Origin: Chrysopilus asiliformis
Taxonomy: Eukaryota; Arthropoda; Insecta; Diptera; Rhagionidae
DNA length: 64,000 nt
Reading direction: 5' to 3'
Assembly: GCA_964034945.1 (NCBI GenBank)
Contig: OZ035963.1
Location: 49,508,532 to 49,572,531 of the forward strand
This document shows positions 1 through 11,544 of this stretch, in pieces; position 1 is the stretch's first letter; every line of letters begins with the position of its first letter. A program made the position numbers and the translations under genes. Under the pieces are notes generated by a model that had not been told where the DNA came from, ran no database searches, and worked only from the letters and a program-made list of their open reading frames with translations.

Positions 1-1556
1 TATGATTGACAGGGATATCAAGTTTTTTTTTCTTCTTTTTATTTTATTCAGTTTTATGACGGGAAAATACTTTTGGGAACACACGTGACAGGTCACACAT
101 CTCATCACACATAAAAAAAAAAGTTTTTGCCAAGAATATGTTTAACAAGATAGACAACCCCAAACACAAGTCTCCGACTTCGCCTTGACTTTTATCCTTG
201 GGTTCTAGATTAGTCCTCAGGGATCGCAATGTGAACCTGACAACTAAGAAGGATGAAAAAAAAATCTATTTTTTCTTAGAATTTCACTTCCCCAAATGAA
301 TAGTCCTTAGCAAAAAATGTCTCTCGTATTTATATACTCGTACCGCAAATTATTATATGTACAGGACATTTAATAATGTTGATACAAACGTGAATTTCAA
401 ATAATAATTTATTCACTTTAAAACTTTTCCACTTGTCTACTTTTTTTCCATTTTTCTCTCTAATATGTTAATAATATTAAATAGAAGTGTAGAAAGCGAT
501 CCTCTCAACTTATTCCTAAAGGATATTTTAATGCCTATAGGAATATTAAAGGGAATATTAAAAGTCACTTTATCGTTTTTTTTCCTATAGAGTAAACATA
601 AAAGTTTTACCGAAGAAGATTTTCTTATTCTTTAAGAATGCCAGAAGTGGGTATCAAAGTGAAAATATATGCTTTTGTTACCGATAATGACTTTTATAAA
701 AAAAATACAACATTTTCATAAGGATAAGCGTTATATCCGCCAACAGTAAAAAATGATAAAGCGCTCTTTATTTCGCCGAGATGTACAGGGGAAGGCATTA
801 AAAGTCGAAAAACGTTTTTTGCATGTTGATTTATGCTAAAAGAAAAAATACGGATAAAATACTAGCAAGTAAAAAAAAGTATACTAAAGATTTCTGTTAC
901 CAGGATATTTTTTTTTGCCTTTTTATTCAGATTTTTTTTACTCGTATTTCGTTTAACCAGGGAAAAATTCAAGTTTTCTTATTTTCGTATTCATTTTTTT
1001 TTGCGATATTTATTTTCAGCACAATCCATGCCAGTAGCGACAACAAGATACCAAAAAAGTTTTCCACTTTTCCCAGCTTTCCCAGTTTCTCGTCGGAGGG
1101 AAAAAAATACTTTAAAGTTTTCTTGGTCCTTGTGTGCCGGTGCTCAAAGAAGGTTGAAACTAAAAAGATTTGCCACCACTCTAATGTCGAGTTTTTGTTA
1201 GATTTCCAAAGAAATTTCAATTGAGATTTCAATTCATTGTTGTACACTTAGAGTGGTTAGTTAGGGGAACAACTAAGAGAGAACTTTTTAAGGACTTTAG
1301 AGTGACATTTAATTATATTAACTAGTCTTAAATATTAGGACAAAAGTGTCGCGGAAAAAATCGCGTTTCATTTTAAATACAACAATACCAAACACATTTT
1401 CCAGAATAAAATGCATTTAGAATTTTCCCACAATAAATGCAAAGACGCCGAATAATTTTTAAAGTAAATCAAGAAAACTGTAGTTTGTTGTTTATTGCAT
1501 ATTTTTGTTCCCATTTAGAAAATTAAAATCAAATTGTGAGAAAAAGTACTACTTGT
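1..1556. other. AT-rich DNA, nothing recognised
   Basis: Low-complexity AT-rich sequence with long A and T runs. Short open frames on both strands have skewed Lys/Phe/Asn composition and no domain that I recognise, so I do not call genes here. Confidence 0.6.
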
Positions 1557-1606
1557 GAGAAAAGTTAAGTGTATTTAAACTTATTTAAATACGCTTAACT
1601 TTTCTC
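1557..1606. repeat. Near-perfect 23-bp hairpin
   Basis: Two 23-nt arms (1557-1579 and 1584-1606) are reverse complements with one mismatch and a 4-nt loop (CTTA). The arm begins GAGAAAAGTTAAG. It could be the closed end of a small fold-back element or a replication-generated palindrome. No coding context and no target duplication were found. Confidence 0.8.
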
Positions 1607-1656
1607 AGAAAACGTTTTTCAATACATAATTTTTTGGTCATAATTTTTTACTTTAA

Positions 1657-2740
1657 TATACGAAGTACAAAAAAAGTATTGTATGATGCAAATTTTCGAT
1701 CTCTTAATTTTGCATAAACTACATTTCCCGAGTCGATTGGAGCATCATTACAAAAATGTCTTTCTGTGTGTCAGTATGTATATTCAAAAACCCATGGATC
1801 TAGAGCAGGCATCATCAGCTAGTGGCTCGGCTGGCTCATCACACAGATTGGCTTTAACAGCGTAGCCACTATAATCGACCTTTTATTGTGTGCTGTAATG
1901 CTCGTGTGTGCGGCTTCGGATCGCAGGAATAAAACGAATCGTGCTTTGAGTTGGAATCGGTGCATTATTAGCATGACGCATTTCATTTTAAATCAGTTCG
2001 TGTCAAGCCATTGCCGTGGAAGGTTGTGTTTCATTGAACTGTATTTTAATTTGTAGTGGTTATAAATTTTGATTGTAAAGGTAGCGACAGTTACTTTGAT
2101 GGCTCCTGATCTAGAGCAATACAATTTTACAAGCATGTTTGGTCCTGAAATGAGACGATCCTATCAACTTTTGGTGGAAATCCCTTAACCGGAAGTAACA
2201 AAAATGACGGCTTTTAAACAAATCCAATTCCGTTTTTTTTTGTTATTTATTCCGAAACTACGTGTTTTTTAGTAGTCTTATGTATAACAAAGTTGAAAAC
2301 AATAACATTTTCTATTTTTGAAAATATACCGTTATTTAGAAATATCACCGTTATTGAAAATATACCGTTATTTAGAAATATCGCTAATAAGAAAACATTT
2401 TTTTGCGATTCTCTCTCTAAAACTAACAGTTTTTTAGTGGTCCATTCTATGAAATTAAAAAGCATATTATTTGCACAATTTTGTCTTTTACTGTTATGCG
2501 CTATCTTTTAGAATTTTGTGTTTTACTGTTATCCGCTATCTTTTACCGTTATAGACATATTTTCATAAAAAAATATAAAAAAAATAGATTTTTGCGAATT
2601 GTTTGAAAAGTAAGAAAAAATAATGAAGCGGAGAATTTAAGATATTAAAATGTTATACATTTTTGCGTTTTACCGTAAATCGACATATTTTACCGTTATC
2701 GAGATATTTAAAATTTCGTAAAATAAAAATTCAATATTCT
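1657..2740 (+). mobile_element. Repeat family R1, left module and body (copy 1)
   Basis: The left module has the block TATACGAAGTA..., then a segment ending GTCGATTGGAGCATCATTAC and a short GTCTTTCTGTGTGTCAG stretch. The same block recurs near 11133 and 43373. From about 2168 the body (TATCAACTTTTG..., CCGGAAGTAAC, repeated TACCGTTAT motifs, KTTTTACYGTTATCCGC) matches 51612-52200. A 300-bp element is inserted at 1808-2107. The plan of left block, short tandem array and right body resembles the mini-me/DINE class of dipteran elements, but I see no Helitron Rep/helicase, so the class is inferred. It continues into the right module at 2741-3808. Confidence 0.65.
1808..2107 (+). mobile_element. 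300-bp element E300, copy 1
   Basis: An exactly 300-bp insertion flanked by 11-bp direct repeats GATCTAGAGCA (1797-1807 and 2108-2118). A second 300-bp copy in opposite orientation lies at 11226-11525. The ends are only weakly inverted (GGCATCATCA at the left; the right end reads ATGGCTCCT). The 9-11 bp duplication would fit a Mutator-like non-autonomous element. A SINE is possible because its duplications vary in length, but there is no A-tail. No ORF of note. Confidence 0.75.
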
Positions 2741-3808
2741 TATAGAAACTAATATTTTATTCGTCAGGTTATTGTGTAAATTGTCCACAAACGTAGATTT
2801 TGTATAAGAAAGTCGTGAGCTGTTCACATCAGATATTCTTAAATAAAATTATTCGGTTTTCTAGCAAAACAAAGTGCATGTTTTCCGAAACCATTTCAGA
2901 TTTCAGTAATCTGAATATTTGCTTTCCTCGAAACCACTTTTTAAAAAACAAAAAAACATTTCATTTAATTGTTAAATATTTAAAAAAAAAACTAATTCTG
3001 TAAATGGGGAAAAATTCAGATTTTGTTTTGATTTGAAAGTAAAACACGCGGATATCCGATTTCGCGCCAAAAGGATTTCGAGAGCGGCCGCCGCGCTCAC
3101 TTAATCGTTTTCGTGTGTGCCGTGTGTGCGGCTTCCTTTCCGGCCGGTCCGAAGCGTTCGTAGTTTTTTTCCATTGAAATTCGTGTACAAAATCGAGAAA
3201 TGCGATGGTTTTCTGTTTTAATTCGAAAGAACTGTCGCTTTTATAATCGAAAAGAAAAAAAGAACAACTTTTTCGTGTCTTTAGTTGCGCACGACGCGGT
3301 TTTTGTTTTTCATGGAACTTCAAGACAAAGAAAAGCAAATGAAAAACGCTTTAATCAATTTCGACGAAGCATTATTAAAAGTGAATTGATAGAGAATCGT
3401 TTTGCCGATTATTTTAGTGCCGGGATATTGTGGATATTTTGATAAATTCGATTTATACGAAAATCGCCGAAAAATTATTTCCATTTCTATGACGTCATTG
3501 TGGCGGCGGCAAGTGATCGCCGTTGATGGAGATTTGCATGCGTTGTCCTCCATTTTGTTGCAGTTCAGAGTCACGTAGGCAATTTTTTCCTTTGTTCTGA
3601 TTTAAAAAAATCGAAAATTCTCGCGAGTGTTAATTGATTGTGTTTTATTGCGAAAACATTTTTGTTGCGGCGAAAATAATTTCTTATTTGGAAAAGTGTT
3701 GAAGAAGGAACATTTCTGCTGGTGAAGATTTTTCTCAAACTTTTTTTCTGCTGGTGAGTTTTTTTACACTTTTTTTTCTGTTTGTGATTGCTTGAAAATA
3801 TTTTCATT
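2741..3808 (+). repeat. R1 right module, copy 1
   Basis: About 1,070 bp repeated with high identity at 62645-63720, same orientation. It starts AAACTAATATTTTATTCGTC and holds a CpG-rich core at about 3040-3160 (TTTCGCGCCAAA, a GCGGCCGC site, repeated CGTGTGTGCCG). It ends in a T-rich stretch near 3800, where the copies diverge. The first 120 bp also follow the R1 body at 52140-52250. The CpG-rich core with T-rich flanks could be a promoter/5'-UTR-like part of a retroelement or an unusual transposon terminus. A 125-codon frame on the minus strand (2961-3338) is open in both copies but resembles no family I know. Confidence 0.75.
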
Positions 3809-4535
3809 TTTTTTTTTATTTTTGTTGATAAAACCCGAAACCCTACTTATATTTGAAATTTTAAGCAAATCTGAAATCTTCGGCCCAGTTTTTCCGATAA
3901 TAAGATTCAATAAATTGAAATTCATCCATCTCAGATTATATTGTTTAAAATAAATGTTTAAATTTTCTTAAATCGATCTGTTTGTGAATCTATCATAATA
4001 TGCAAGTGGATTGAATTCCCCAAAATATCACAAATGATTTATACCGAATTGATAAATCTATACAAAATCTGATTAAATATGAAGCCAACGATAATTGTAG
4101 GTAATTCCTAGAAATTGTATTAAACAACTAAATTTAATTGCATATGGCACGAAAACCTCAATCCGTATAGTTGCAGCTCGTTATACCACAAATCTAACAA
4201 ATTGCATGAATTTTATAATATTCTATTTCAATTATACGATAACTATTAGTGCTGACACTAATCCTAGACAATAAACAATAGCCATAGGGATTTGAAATCA
4301 TAAATTAATTTTGAAAAAAATCTGAAAATATGATACGCAATGTTTAGTATTTTAAATTAATCTCTTAAATAAGGTTTTGTGTTAAACCATATTACGGTTC
4401 ATCTGTTTTATTCACATAAATTTTATCTATCATGTTTTTGAGTTTGGTTGAAGCGTTATTGAATGTCGAAAATATTTGGTTTCCATTGGATATTAATTTG
4501 AGTGAAATGTAAAATTTTTAGTGCAAAAAAGCTAT
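3809..4535. other. AT-rich DNA, nothing recognised
   Basis: No open frame of interest, no inverted repeat and no similarity to other parts of the window that I could see. Confidence 0.5.
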
Positions 4536-5155
4536 CTCTATATTTAGATATACAAAAGGCAACGTCTGTCTGTCTGTCTGTAGGTATGTCCGGACTTGGC
4601 TCGAAAACCACTGGCCCGATTTTGATGCGGTTTTTTTCTATATGTCGCTTAGACATTTGGTCCGGTTATAGGCTATGTATTATTTTGGTACAGTCTCCCG
4701 TATTCCCCCACAATCAATTATCTCCACCACAAACCTGTTTTTAAATTATTCAACAGAATAACGTGTAAGCCACTTGACCGAATTAGCTGAAAATTTACAC
4801 TGCGGTACTATCTATATACTCCGAAATCATTGATTAGCTTTGCGGTTGACAAATATTCTTATCCCCTGTGACCCCCTCTGACCCCCTCTTCTTCTATCTC
4901 CTAAAATACTGAATGTATTTTGATGCGGGTTTCACTATTGGACACGTCGTTGATCAGGAAAAAATTTTCCCAACAAAAACCAATTCCATCTGTTTACTGT
5001 AAACCCCCTCTACTGCTATTTGCTAAACTACTGAATGCATTTTGATGTAGTTTTTTTTTTCTTTGAACGGTCATCTTGGAGAAGTCAGATTCGAGGCCGA
5101 AGGCCGAGTAGTCACTGTGGCCGGGGGCATGGAGCGGTTCGAGGCGGTGCCTCTA
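4536..5155 (+). mobile_element. Helentron-like element H, copy 1
   Basis: It begins with a TATATTTAGATATACAAAA-type block, then (GTCT)4 at about 4566-4582 and the phrase CTCGAAAACCACTGGCCCGA. It ends in GCGGTTCGAGGCGGTGCCTCT and AGTATGATA. The same start (ATATATAAAAATG + TGTC repeats + 'CGAAAACTACTGGACCGA') and end (GGGGCGCAGCCCCTAGT) recur at 7115, 7856, 16580 and 30820. A GC-rich hairpin close to the 3' end and no target duplication are hallmarks of Helitron/Helentron elements. No Rep or helicase coding remains, so it is non-autonomous. Confidence 0.6.
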
Positions 5156-5184
5156 GTATGATATATAATATAGGAGTATATTAG

Positions 5185-5645
5185 TATACCGTTTGTAACA
5201 CCAGTTTGGTATGACCAAAGATTTTAACTTCCGCATGTCTATCCACCAGTTTGTCTGTCCGTCTGTCTGTCCGTCTGTCTATCCGTCTGTCTGTCCGTCT
5301 GTCCGCCTGTCTGTCCGTCCGTCTGTCCGTCTGTCTGTCGGTCTGTCTGTCCGTCTGTCCGTCTGTCCGTCTGTCCGCCTGTCTGTCCGTCTGTCCGTCT
5401 GTCCGTCTGTCCACCTGTCTGTCCGTCTGTCCGTCTGTCTGTCCGTCTGTCTGTTCGTCCGTCTAACTTTCGAAAGGATTGAGCTAGAAACTTGAAATTT
5501 TGTACAGTTACGTTTCTAGTAAATGGCTAGGCTAAGTTCTTGAACGGACAAAATTGGACCATTCTGTCCTCCTTCATCCATACAAACGAAACAGTATTTT
5601 GCAATTTTCTCGAAAACGGTGAGTTTTATTTAAAAAAAACAATTT
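5185..5645 (+). mobile_element. R2, mini-me-like element with GTCY array
   Basis: It opens with TATACCGTTTGTAACACC and GATTTTAACTTCCGC, then a 213-bp (GTCT/GTCC)n array. The tail reads GAGCTAGAAACTTGAAATTT..., GTTCTTGAACGGAC and TTTTCTCGAAAACGG. The same tail follows another array at 11700-11880, and the whole plan is inverted at 12600-13050. Published mini-me elements of flies have exactly a conserved core followed by a GTCY proto-microsatellite. It abuts the H element ending at 5155. Confidence 0.7.
5252..5464 (+). repeat. (GTCT/GTCC)n tetranucleotide array
   Basis: About 53 GTCY tetramers with nearly free T/C alternation at the fourth base, plus a few GCCT, ACCT and TTCG variants. All frames stay open across it, giving Ser/Val/Cys/Leu-Pro or Arg/Thr/Asp repeat peptides that are not genes. 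Confidence 0.95.
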
Positions 5646-7114
5646 CTTGTATTATCAAGTAAAAAATAATCAATGGTTTTGCCTCTATCAAGCAAAATGT
5701 TGTCGTTTATTTAAATTAAATTGAGTCAATTTTGAGTAGATTTTCCCTAAAATAATATTGAGAAAACAAACTCTGAAACAACAAAGAATTTTGGGTTGTC
5801 TATCAATGAAGCGACATGAAAATTCTAAGCGAAAATTTGTCTTTTACCCCCGACAAAATGACAGACTGTCGCGACAGATAAAATAAGATTTTCTTAATTA
5901 CGTGCATTCCTTGGGCACCGAAATAAAAAGAAAAAATTTCTTCGAAATTCATGCAAAGTCCCTGAGGATTTTCATGTTAACCTTAAGAAACTTTCACTTG
6001 ACGTTTGATGTGTAAAAGGTTTTTGGTAACATTACGTTTCCCATTTTCCCAAATATGAGAATTGGATGAGGCGGAGGTGGAAAACCAAACATTGTAAAAT
6101 TGTTAATTAACTTCCTCACGAAATTAAAAGATCTGTCTGTACACACAGGTGAGGGTTGCTTGAATTATATGTAGGTATACGTGCTTCGCAATTATTATCA
6201 TGACATTTTAACATCTGAGTGGCTTTGCTACTCCATTAACGAATTTGAGGTTAATGATTCTTCTCTTCAATGCGTAATTGAACTAAAAGCTAATAATTTG
6301 AAAATTTATCCCCTCTGAATTTCTTTGTTTCATCGTTTGGGAAAACCACCCCCAGTGAAAAGTGAAAACACTGTGGAGGAAAACGTGTGCAAATGTTAAG
6401 TGAGTGGGGTTAAAGTTACATGTTCTGACACAGCGAAACACATCGATCGGTTCCCCATCGTACCGGAAAAACTCGTTTCGTTTCCTGCTGGTGTGCGGAA
6501 AAGTGGCGGTGAGAATGTTTCCTCGAATAAGTTTTTCTTTGAAAGTGACTTTAGAAAGTTTTTAATTAAAGATAACATAACTAAGCTGGAGTGACTAAGC
6601 TGAAAGGCAGAACAAAAATTAACAAAAAAGTGGAACCCACTTTCTGTCATTTTTTTTTTGGCGGATAAATTTTTTAATTAATTTAATATTTTGGAACTGA
6701 GTAACGACCATGACATAAGACCGCCCCCACAATTACTGCCTTTTGCTACATGGTTGGGGCAGTAGCCCAATTTTGTAAAAGCATATCAACGTTTTTCCGG
6801 GTTTTTTGTTTTTTGATACTTCCAGGAAACGGAAAATATATTTTTGGCCTCGTTTTCATGCTTACTTTTTGACTGTTGAGTAAAAATTATTTTATTAATT
6901 TGGTGAAAGTCAGGTTTTTATGAATTTTCTTTACAAAAAGTTTTAAAGCTTTCGAGTTAGTTTAGTTATTAAAATTTGAAAGTTAGAGCCAAATTACTGA
7001 AAATAATTAGATCAAAAATTTTGTTAAAGGATTTTAGAGAGATTTTTCGGATTTTACAAATCATATTTGAGACGATGAGAGCGAAATCAGTCCAACCAAC
7101 AAGTCCGAATTCTG
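5646..7114. other. Unclassified DNA
   Basis: AT-rich, no gene recognised. A 64-aa frame at 6400-6594 and an 84-aa opposing frame have no features of known proteins. A GT-rich/GC-richer patch at 6390-6520 is the only compositional change. Confidence 0.5.
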
Positions 7115-7208
7115 ATTCTTAATATATAAAAATGGATGTCTGTTTGTCGGTTTGTCTGTTTGTCTGTTTGTCTGTTTGTCTGTTTATCTGTTTATCTGTT
7201 TGTCTGTT

Positions 7209-7266
<58 letters not shown>

Positions 7267-7510
7267 AAATAACAAAACTCGAAAACTACTGGACCGATTT
7301 TTACGCGGTTTTTTGCAAAATGATCTGCGTTGCCAGGAGCCATGTTAGATTTTCAAAATTCGAGGCAGAAGATCCTGTAAGGATAACGCAAATGTAATTT
7401 TTCCTATTTTTCTCGCAAAAACTGGCGTTTGGAGGTGTTCAGGGTTGCTTATCACGAAACTGGTGTTGGAATTTTAAAATTCTGTAAGGATAACGTTTTT
7501 TCGAAAAAGT
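7115..7510 (+). mobile_element. Helentron-like element H, copy 2
   Basis: Starts AATATATAAAAATGGATGTC, runs through a (TGTT/TGTC)n array at 7137-7264, then CTCGAAAACTACTGGACCGA and ACGCGGTTTTTTGCAAAATG. It then carries the family signature CCTGTAAGGATAACG at about 7374 and again (TCTGTAAGGATAACG) near 7481. The 3' hairpin is not seen, so the right border is uncertain; the mariner-like element starts 90 bp downstream. Confidence 0.6.
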
Positions 7511-7711
7511 TTTTAATTTATTCATGGTTTTTTGGCATTCTAAAATTTATACAAAATACTTTAAGCTGGCAACAAAGGGTCTGCTATTTCTTATAATTAA
7601 AGGGTCTTTCAACAAGGACATAACAATTTTGTATTTTAATAAAAACGCACCCAAAAACTTTTTTTATGATCTGGCAATGCTAAAACGTCAGTCAAGGTTT
7701 ACATTTTTATC

Positions 7712-9057
7712 ATGGTGACGTTCACGAACGAGCAACGTTTGGAAATTATTAAAACTTACTACCGAAATTCTGAGTCGGTGGTCGCCACTTTAAGAGCGCT
7801 TACTCCAATTTTCGGTCGTAATGGTCGTCTCACCAGACAGGCTGTGCGTGCTATCATACTAATCATACTAATATATAAAAATGAGTTGGTCTGTCTGCCT
7901 GTCTGTATGTCTGTTCCTCTTTCACGCAAAAACGGCTGAACCGATTGACTTGAAATTCGGCATGAGTATGTGTGGTAGTTCTGGTTCCAAAATAGGCATA
8001 CGGAAAAGTAGCGCGAGGGGTGGGGGAGTAAGGGGAGGGGGTAAAGTGATTTCGAAACTTAGTTTTTGCGCTATGTTACTCTTTCGCGGGGAAACTACCG
8101 AGCCGATTGGCCTGAAGTTTAGCTCCAACATAGACCATAAAAAAATATTAAAAAAAAGCAAAGACGGATATGCAAGCTAGTAGTGGATAAATTCGAGTCA
8201 ACATATGCTTTATTGAATGTTCCTGTGCCAGTGAGACAACGCACCGGTCGAAGTACCGAAAATATCGCAGCCGTAAGTGCTTCAGTTCAAAATGTGCCAA
8301 ATGAGTCGACTTCAGGCCGTTCACAGGAATTGGGAATCTCTCAGTCCACATTGTGGCAAATTTTGCGTAAAGATCTTGGTCTACACCCTTACAAGATCAA
8401 ATTAACTCAAGAATTGAAGCTTCTTGATCGTTTGAAAATCCTGAATTTAATCGAAAAATCATCTTCAGCGATGAAGATCATTTTTGGCTTATGGGCTTTG
8501 TCAATAAGCAAAATATGCGTTATTGGACAGCAATAAACCCACATGTGCTTCAAAAGACTCCATTGCATCCACAAAAAGTGACCGTGTGGTGTGGATTTCA
8601 TGCCGGAGGTGTGATTGGACCGTATTTTTTCGTCGATGAAAATGATCTCCATGTTACGGCCAAAAAAGACTATTTTTGGCCAGAATTGGATGGGCTTGAC
8701 ATCAGTGATATGTGGTTCCAACAAGATGGTGCCACATGCCAAACAGCTGGTCAAACAATTGATCTATTGAAGGAGAAGTTTAGTAATCGTGTAATCTCGA
8801 GAAATGGTCCGGTCGAATGGTCACCTCGCTCATGCGATTTAACGCCGTTGGATTTCTTTTTATGGGGTTATGTTAAGTCGTTGGTTTATGCCAACAAGCC
8901 AACAACGTTAGAGGAGCTCAGGAACAATATCGAACGCGAAATTGCCAACGTTCCGGCCGATATGTGTGGAAGAGTGGTGGAAAATTGGCTCCAAAGAATC
9001 AATCTGTGCAAACGTGCTCGCGGTGGCCATATGAACGACATCGAATTTCATACTTAA
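7712..9057 (+). pseudogene. Mariner-type transposase, broken
   Basis: Cut-and-paste DDE transposase of the IS630-Tc1-mariner superfamily, resembling insect proteins with an N-terminal helix-turn-helix (DUF4817-like) and a DDE_3 domain. Seen in order: TNEQRLEIIKTYYRNSESV near the start; an interruption after RQAVRAI by 327 bp of foreign DNA; DKFEST...VPVRQRTGR; SQELGISQSTLWQILRKDLG, the second helix-turn-helix; a deletion plus frameshift after LKLLDR (about 8430) joining ENPEFNRK; FSDEDHF (first Asp); MWFQQDGATC (second Asp); RSCDLTPLDFFLWGYVKS (third Asp, 36 residues between by my count); a final RARGGHMNDIEFHT and TAA. A second small deletion follows HVT (about 8659). The His usual after GATC is Gln. 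It cannot make active protein. Start chosen at the ATG 110 bp inside the element, conserved in the 30.5-kb copy as an ATG followed by VKFTNEQR. Confidence 0.93.
7856..8182 (+). mobile_element. H element inserted in the transposase gene
   Basis: Transposase codons CGT GCT ATC stop at 7855 and resume GTG GAT AAA at 8183. Between lie ATACTAAT (twice), ATATATAAAAATGAG, a short TGTC tract, ACGGCTGAACCGATTGACTT, a G-rich block with GGGGGAGTAAGGGG, a second CCGAGCCGATTGGCCTG and a 3' AAGCTAGTA. The same G-rich block occurs at 16470-16540. The frame is otherwise uninterrupted across the join and no clear target duplication is present, as expected for rolling-circle-type insertion. Confidence 0.75.
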
Positions 9058-9163
9058 ATGTAACATGTCCACTACACCTGGAATAAATTTCAGCCCGATA
9101 TCTCAATTATCCTGTGTTTTATTTAAATACAAAATTGTTATGTCCTTGTTGAAAGACCTTTTA

Positions 9164-11130
9164 GGTTTACAAAAATCAAAAATCTGTTTCTTCACTTCTT
9201 TCTTTAAAAGCTGTTGGTTTCTAAGCGAGGACGTACACGAAGCAACTTTCGGTCATCAGCATGCCGCAGCCTCACCAAATTGTAGGAAAGAAACGAGTGC
9301 GACAAGTAGAGAAAAGTCGCCACTCGAAAAGTGTTCTTCACGGCGTGTACGTTCGCACTAAAGCAATTTTTTGAAAGTGCGATTGTATGCAGTAAATACA
9401 AGACATTTTTTCGGTAAGTAATACCGCTAAAACGCTCAAAACAAAAGAAATTCATATACAATAAAATTACAGCATATCGTCAGGAGTGTTGTAAAAACTT
9501 TTTAAAATGACCACATTACACCCAAAAGGTACATAAATTGTCTTTTGTTTCGTATAGCTTTCATCTATTCAATTTTAAGTTCTTGTCAACTTACTTATAG
9601 GTCAAAGGAAAGTCGCCCATTATGAAATCTTAGAGCAGAATGTGTCCCCAGACTTGTTCACATTTCATTCTTGTATTGTGCTTTAAATCGCTTGTCTACC
9701 ATGCCATTTACCATTTACAATTTACCCGCAAAAAGACAAATCGTTTTATGCAAATTTTATGATTATTATGGGTAAAAGGATGATGATATCCTTATGTAGC
9801 CAGACATCCATTCACTTTAGCAACAGTTCACCCATCATCATATTCAAGTTGAGTTTCGTTTGTGTTCCAGAACTTCCAGTTCAAATAAGTTACGTTTCGT
9901 TATTAGAAAGAAAACCCCATTACTAAGCATCTTCTTGTATGATACTCGCTATTAATACGCTTTAAAATGCTTGCTTGGCTAATTTTTCGTGGAATACTCG
10001 TTACTTTAGCTCCGGTTGCCTTGCCCATTATAGGGAAGTTGAAAATCATCTTGGAAATATCCATCTCCATAGCGTAATTAAAAACAAGGTGGATCACATA
10101 AGGATTTTATGCAGAAATCATCATGTCACTAAACTTTCAGGATCATCGTCAATCTCTTTACACACAAAAAAAACACACACTGTTATATGATTATGATGAT
10201 CATGGGTTTTTACTGATGTTTGATGAGATAAATAGGTGGCCATAAAACCTTTTCCGTTAATTTTCACACGTTATAAAATTGCTATGAAAATGGAAACTTC
10301 TGCATGTGTGATGTTTTGGACTGTAAAGTAATGACACAATGGTTACCACTAAAGGGACAGACATTGCCATTTGACAACCAGCATAGTAAAGGACAAAGGA
10401 TGTGTTGTTGTAAAGACAACATCTGGGGGTACGAGAAGTGCTGCTAAATGAAAATAATATGAGTCTATATGTTGTTTTAAACCAGCCATATTAATGCCAC
10501 AGATGTGTCCATTCTATTCTATATGGGCTTTAGGATAATCATAGGAGCATCACAGTTATAGTCATCATACCAGTATTATCCTCATCAAATGAAATCCTTC
10601 TGTTATATGTATTATATTTGTTATAAACATATGAGTATAAATAACATTCTGTACTTTTGGCTGTTGTGCTGGTGGGTATGGTGCGTCTGTGTACGATGAC
10701 AGGATATTATTAGGTCCAGGATACACTGGGAGACTACTACTGGAATCCTGACAACGATGATGAGAAGCCCCGAGCAAACAGAGACTGATAGCGTGTGGTG
10801 GAAGCTGTGGATGGAATGACTTAATTTTGTGGATATACCTTTTGTTAAGCACTCAACACCCGGCTTTTTACTATTACGGGACATTGTGATAACTACGTAA
10901 CATTGCAGACCAACGTTCTTATTATTCCGCTGACATTTGAGTTAATTTCGTTGATTTTGGCAGAAATTTATGCCTGCAAATTTACCTGTAAACCATGTGA
11001 CTCTGTATTTAGCATGCTCTATGTTAATTTCTGTTTAATTAAATGTTTGAATTTTTCTATAATTTTATATACCCAAAAGTTTTTTCTTTAATGTTTTCAA
11101 GGATTTTGTTGGCAAATAATTATTATTTTT
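9164..11130. other. Unclassified DNA, no gene recognised
   Basis: About 2 kb of sequence that is less AT-skewed than its surroundings, especially 10640-10830, where overlapping 95- and 87-codon frames lie on the minus strand. Neither shows a domain or a start context I trust. It may be old single-copy DNA between repeats. A CA-rich tract is at 10160-10180. Confidence 0.45.
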
Positions 11131-11225
11131 TACTTTCTGAGACGAAGCGGAAATTCATGAAAAATTTCGACTTCTAAATTTTGCCTAAAAAACATTTTCC
11201 CAGCAATCCTGAATCGATTGGAGCA

Positions 11226-11525
11226 GGGGCCATCAAAGTAACTGTCGCTACCTTTACAATCAAAACTTATAACCACTACAAATTAAAATACAGTTCAATG
11301 AAACACAACCTTCCACGGCAATGGCTTGACACGAACAGATTTAAAATGAAATGCGCCATGCTAATAATGCCCCGATTCAAACTCAAAGCACGATTCGTTT
11401 TATTCCTGCGATCCGAAGCCGCACACACGAGCATTACAGCACACAATAAAATGTCGATTATAGTGGCTACGCTGTTAAAGCCAATCTGTGTGATGAGCCA
11501 GCCGAGTCACTAGCTGATGATGCCT
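11226..11525 (-). mobile_element. 300-bp element E300, copy 2 (inverted)
   Basis: Reverse complement of 1808-2107 at high identity and the same length. The flanking direct repeats are GATTGGAGCA (11216-11225) and GAATTGGACA (11526-11535), imperfect. The empty site is visible at 43460 (GATTGGAGCATTATTAC), which confirms the insertion. Confidence 0.85.
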
Positions 11526-11544
11526 GAATTGGACATTATTACAA

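Larger units (their letters stand above)
7600..9161 (+). mobile_element. Mariner-like element with perfect TA duplication
   Basis: The ends are inverted repeats over about 44 bp: the left starts AAGGGTCTTTCAACAAGGAC and the right, read in reverse complement, starts AAAGGTCTTTCAACAAGGAC. TA lies on both sides (7598-7599 and 9162-9163), the classic Tc1/mariner duplication. It holds a broken transposase gene (7712-9057) and a 327-bp H insertion at 7856-8182, so the element alone was about 1.23 kb. A deleted relative sits at 30424-30810. Confidence 0.92.

Noticed and set aside
2961..3338. 125-codon minus-strand frame conserved in both R1 right modules
   Set aside because: Of about six differences four change the residue, so there is no sign of protein-level constraint; identity reflects a recent common origin. 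Kept only as part of the module finding.
5181..5495. Repeat proteins from the GTCY, CT and TGTC arrays (Ser/Val/Cys/Leu or Arg/Glu/Thr/Asp)
   Set aside because: Simple-sequence translations with no flanking coding signal; the same holds at 7119-7397, 16592-16792 and 21435-21731.
10565..10884. Overlapping 95/87-codon minus frames as a gene
   Set aside because: No domain, no splice or promoter context, overlapping frames of similar length suggest chance openness in less AT-rich DNA.
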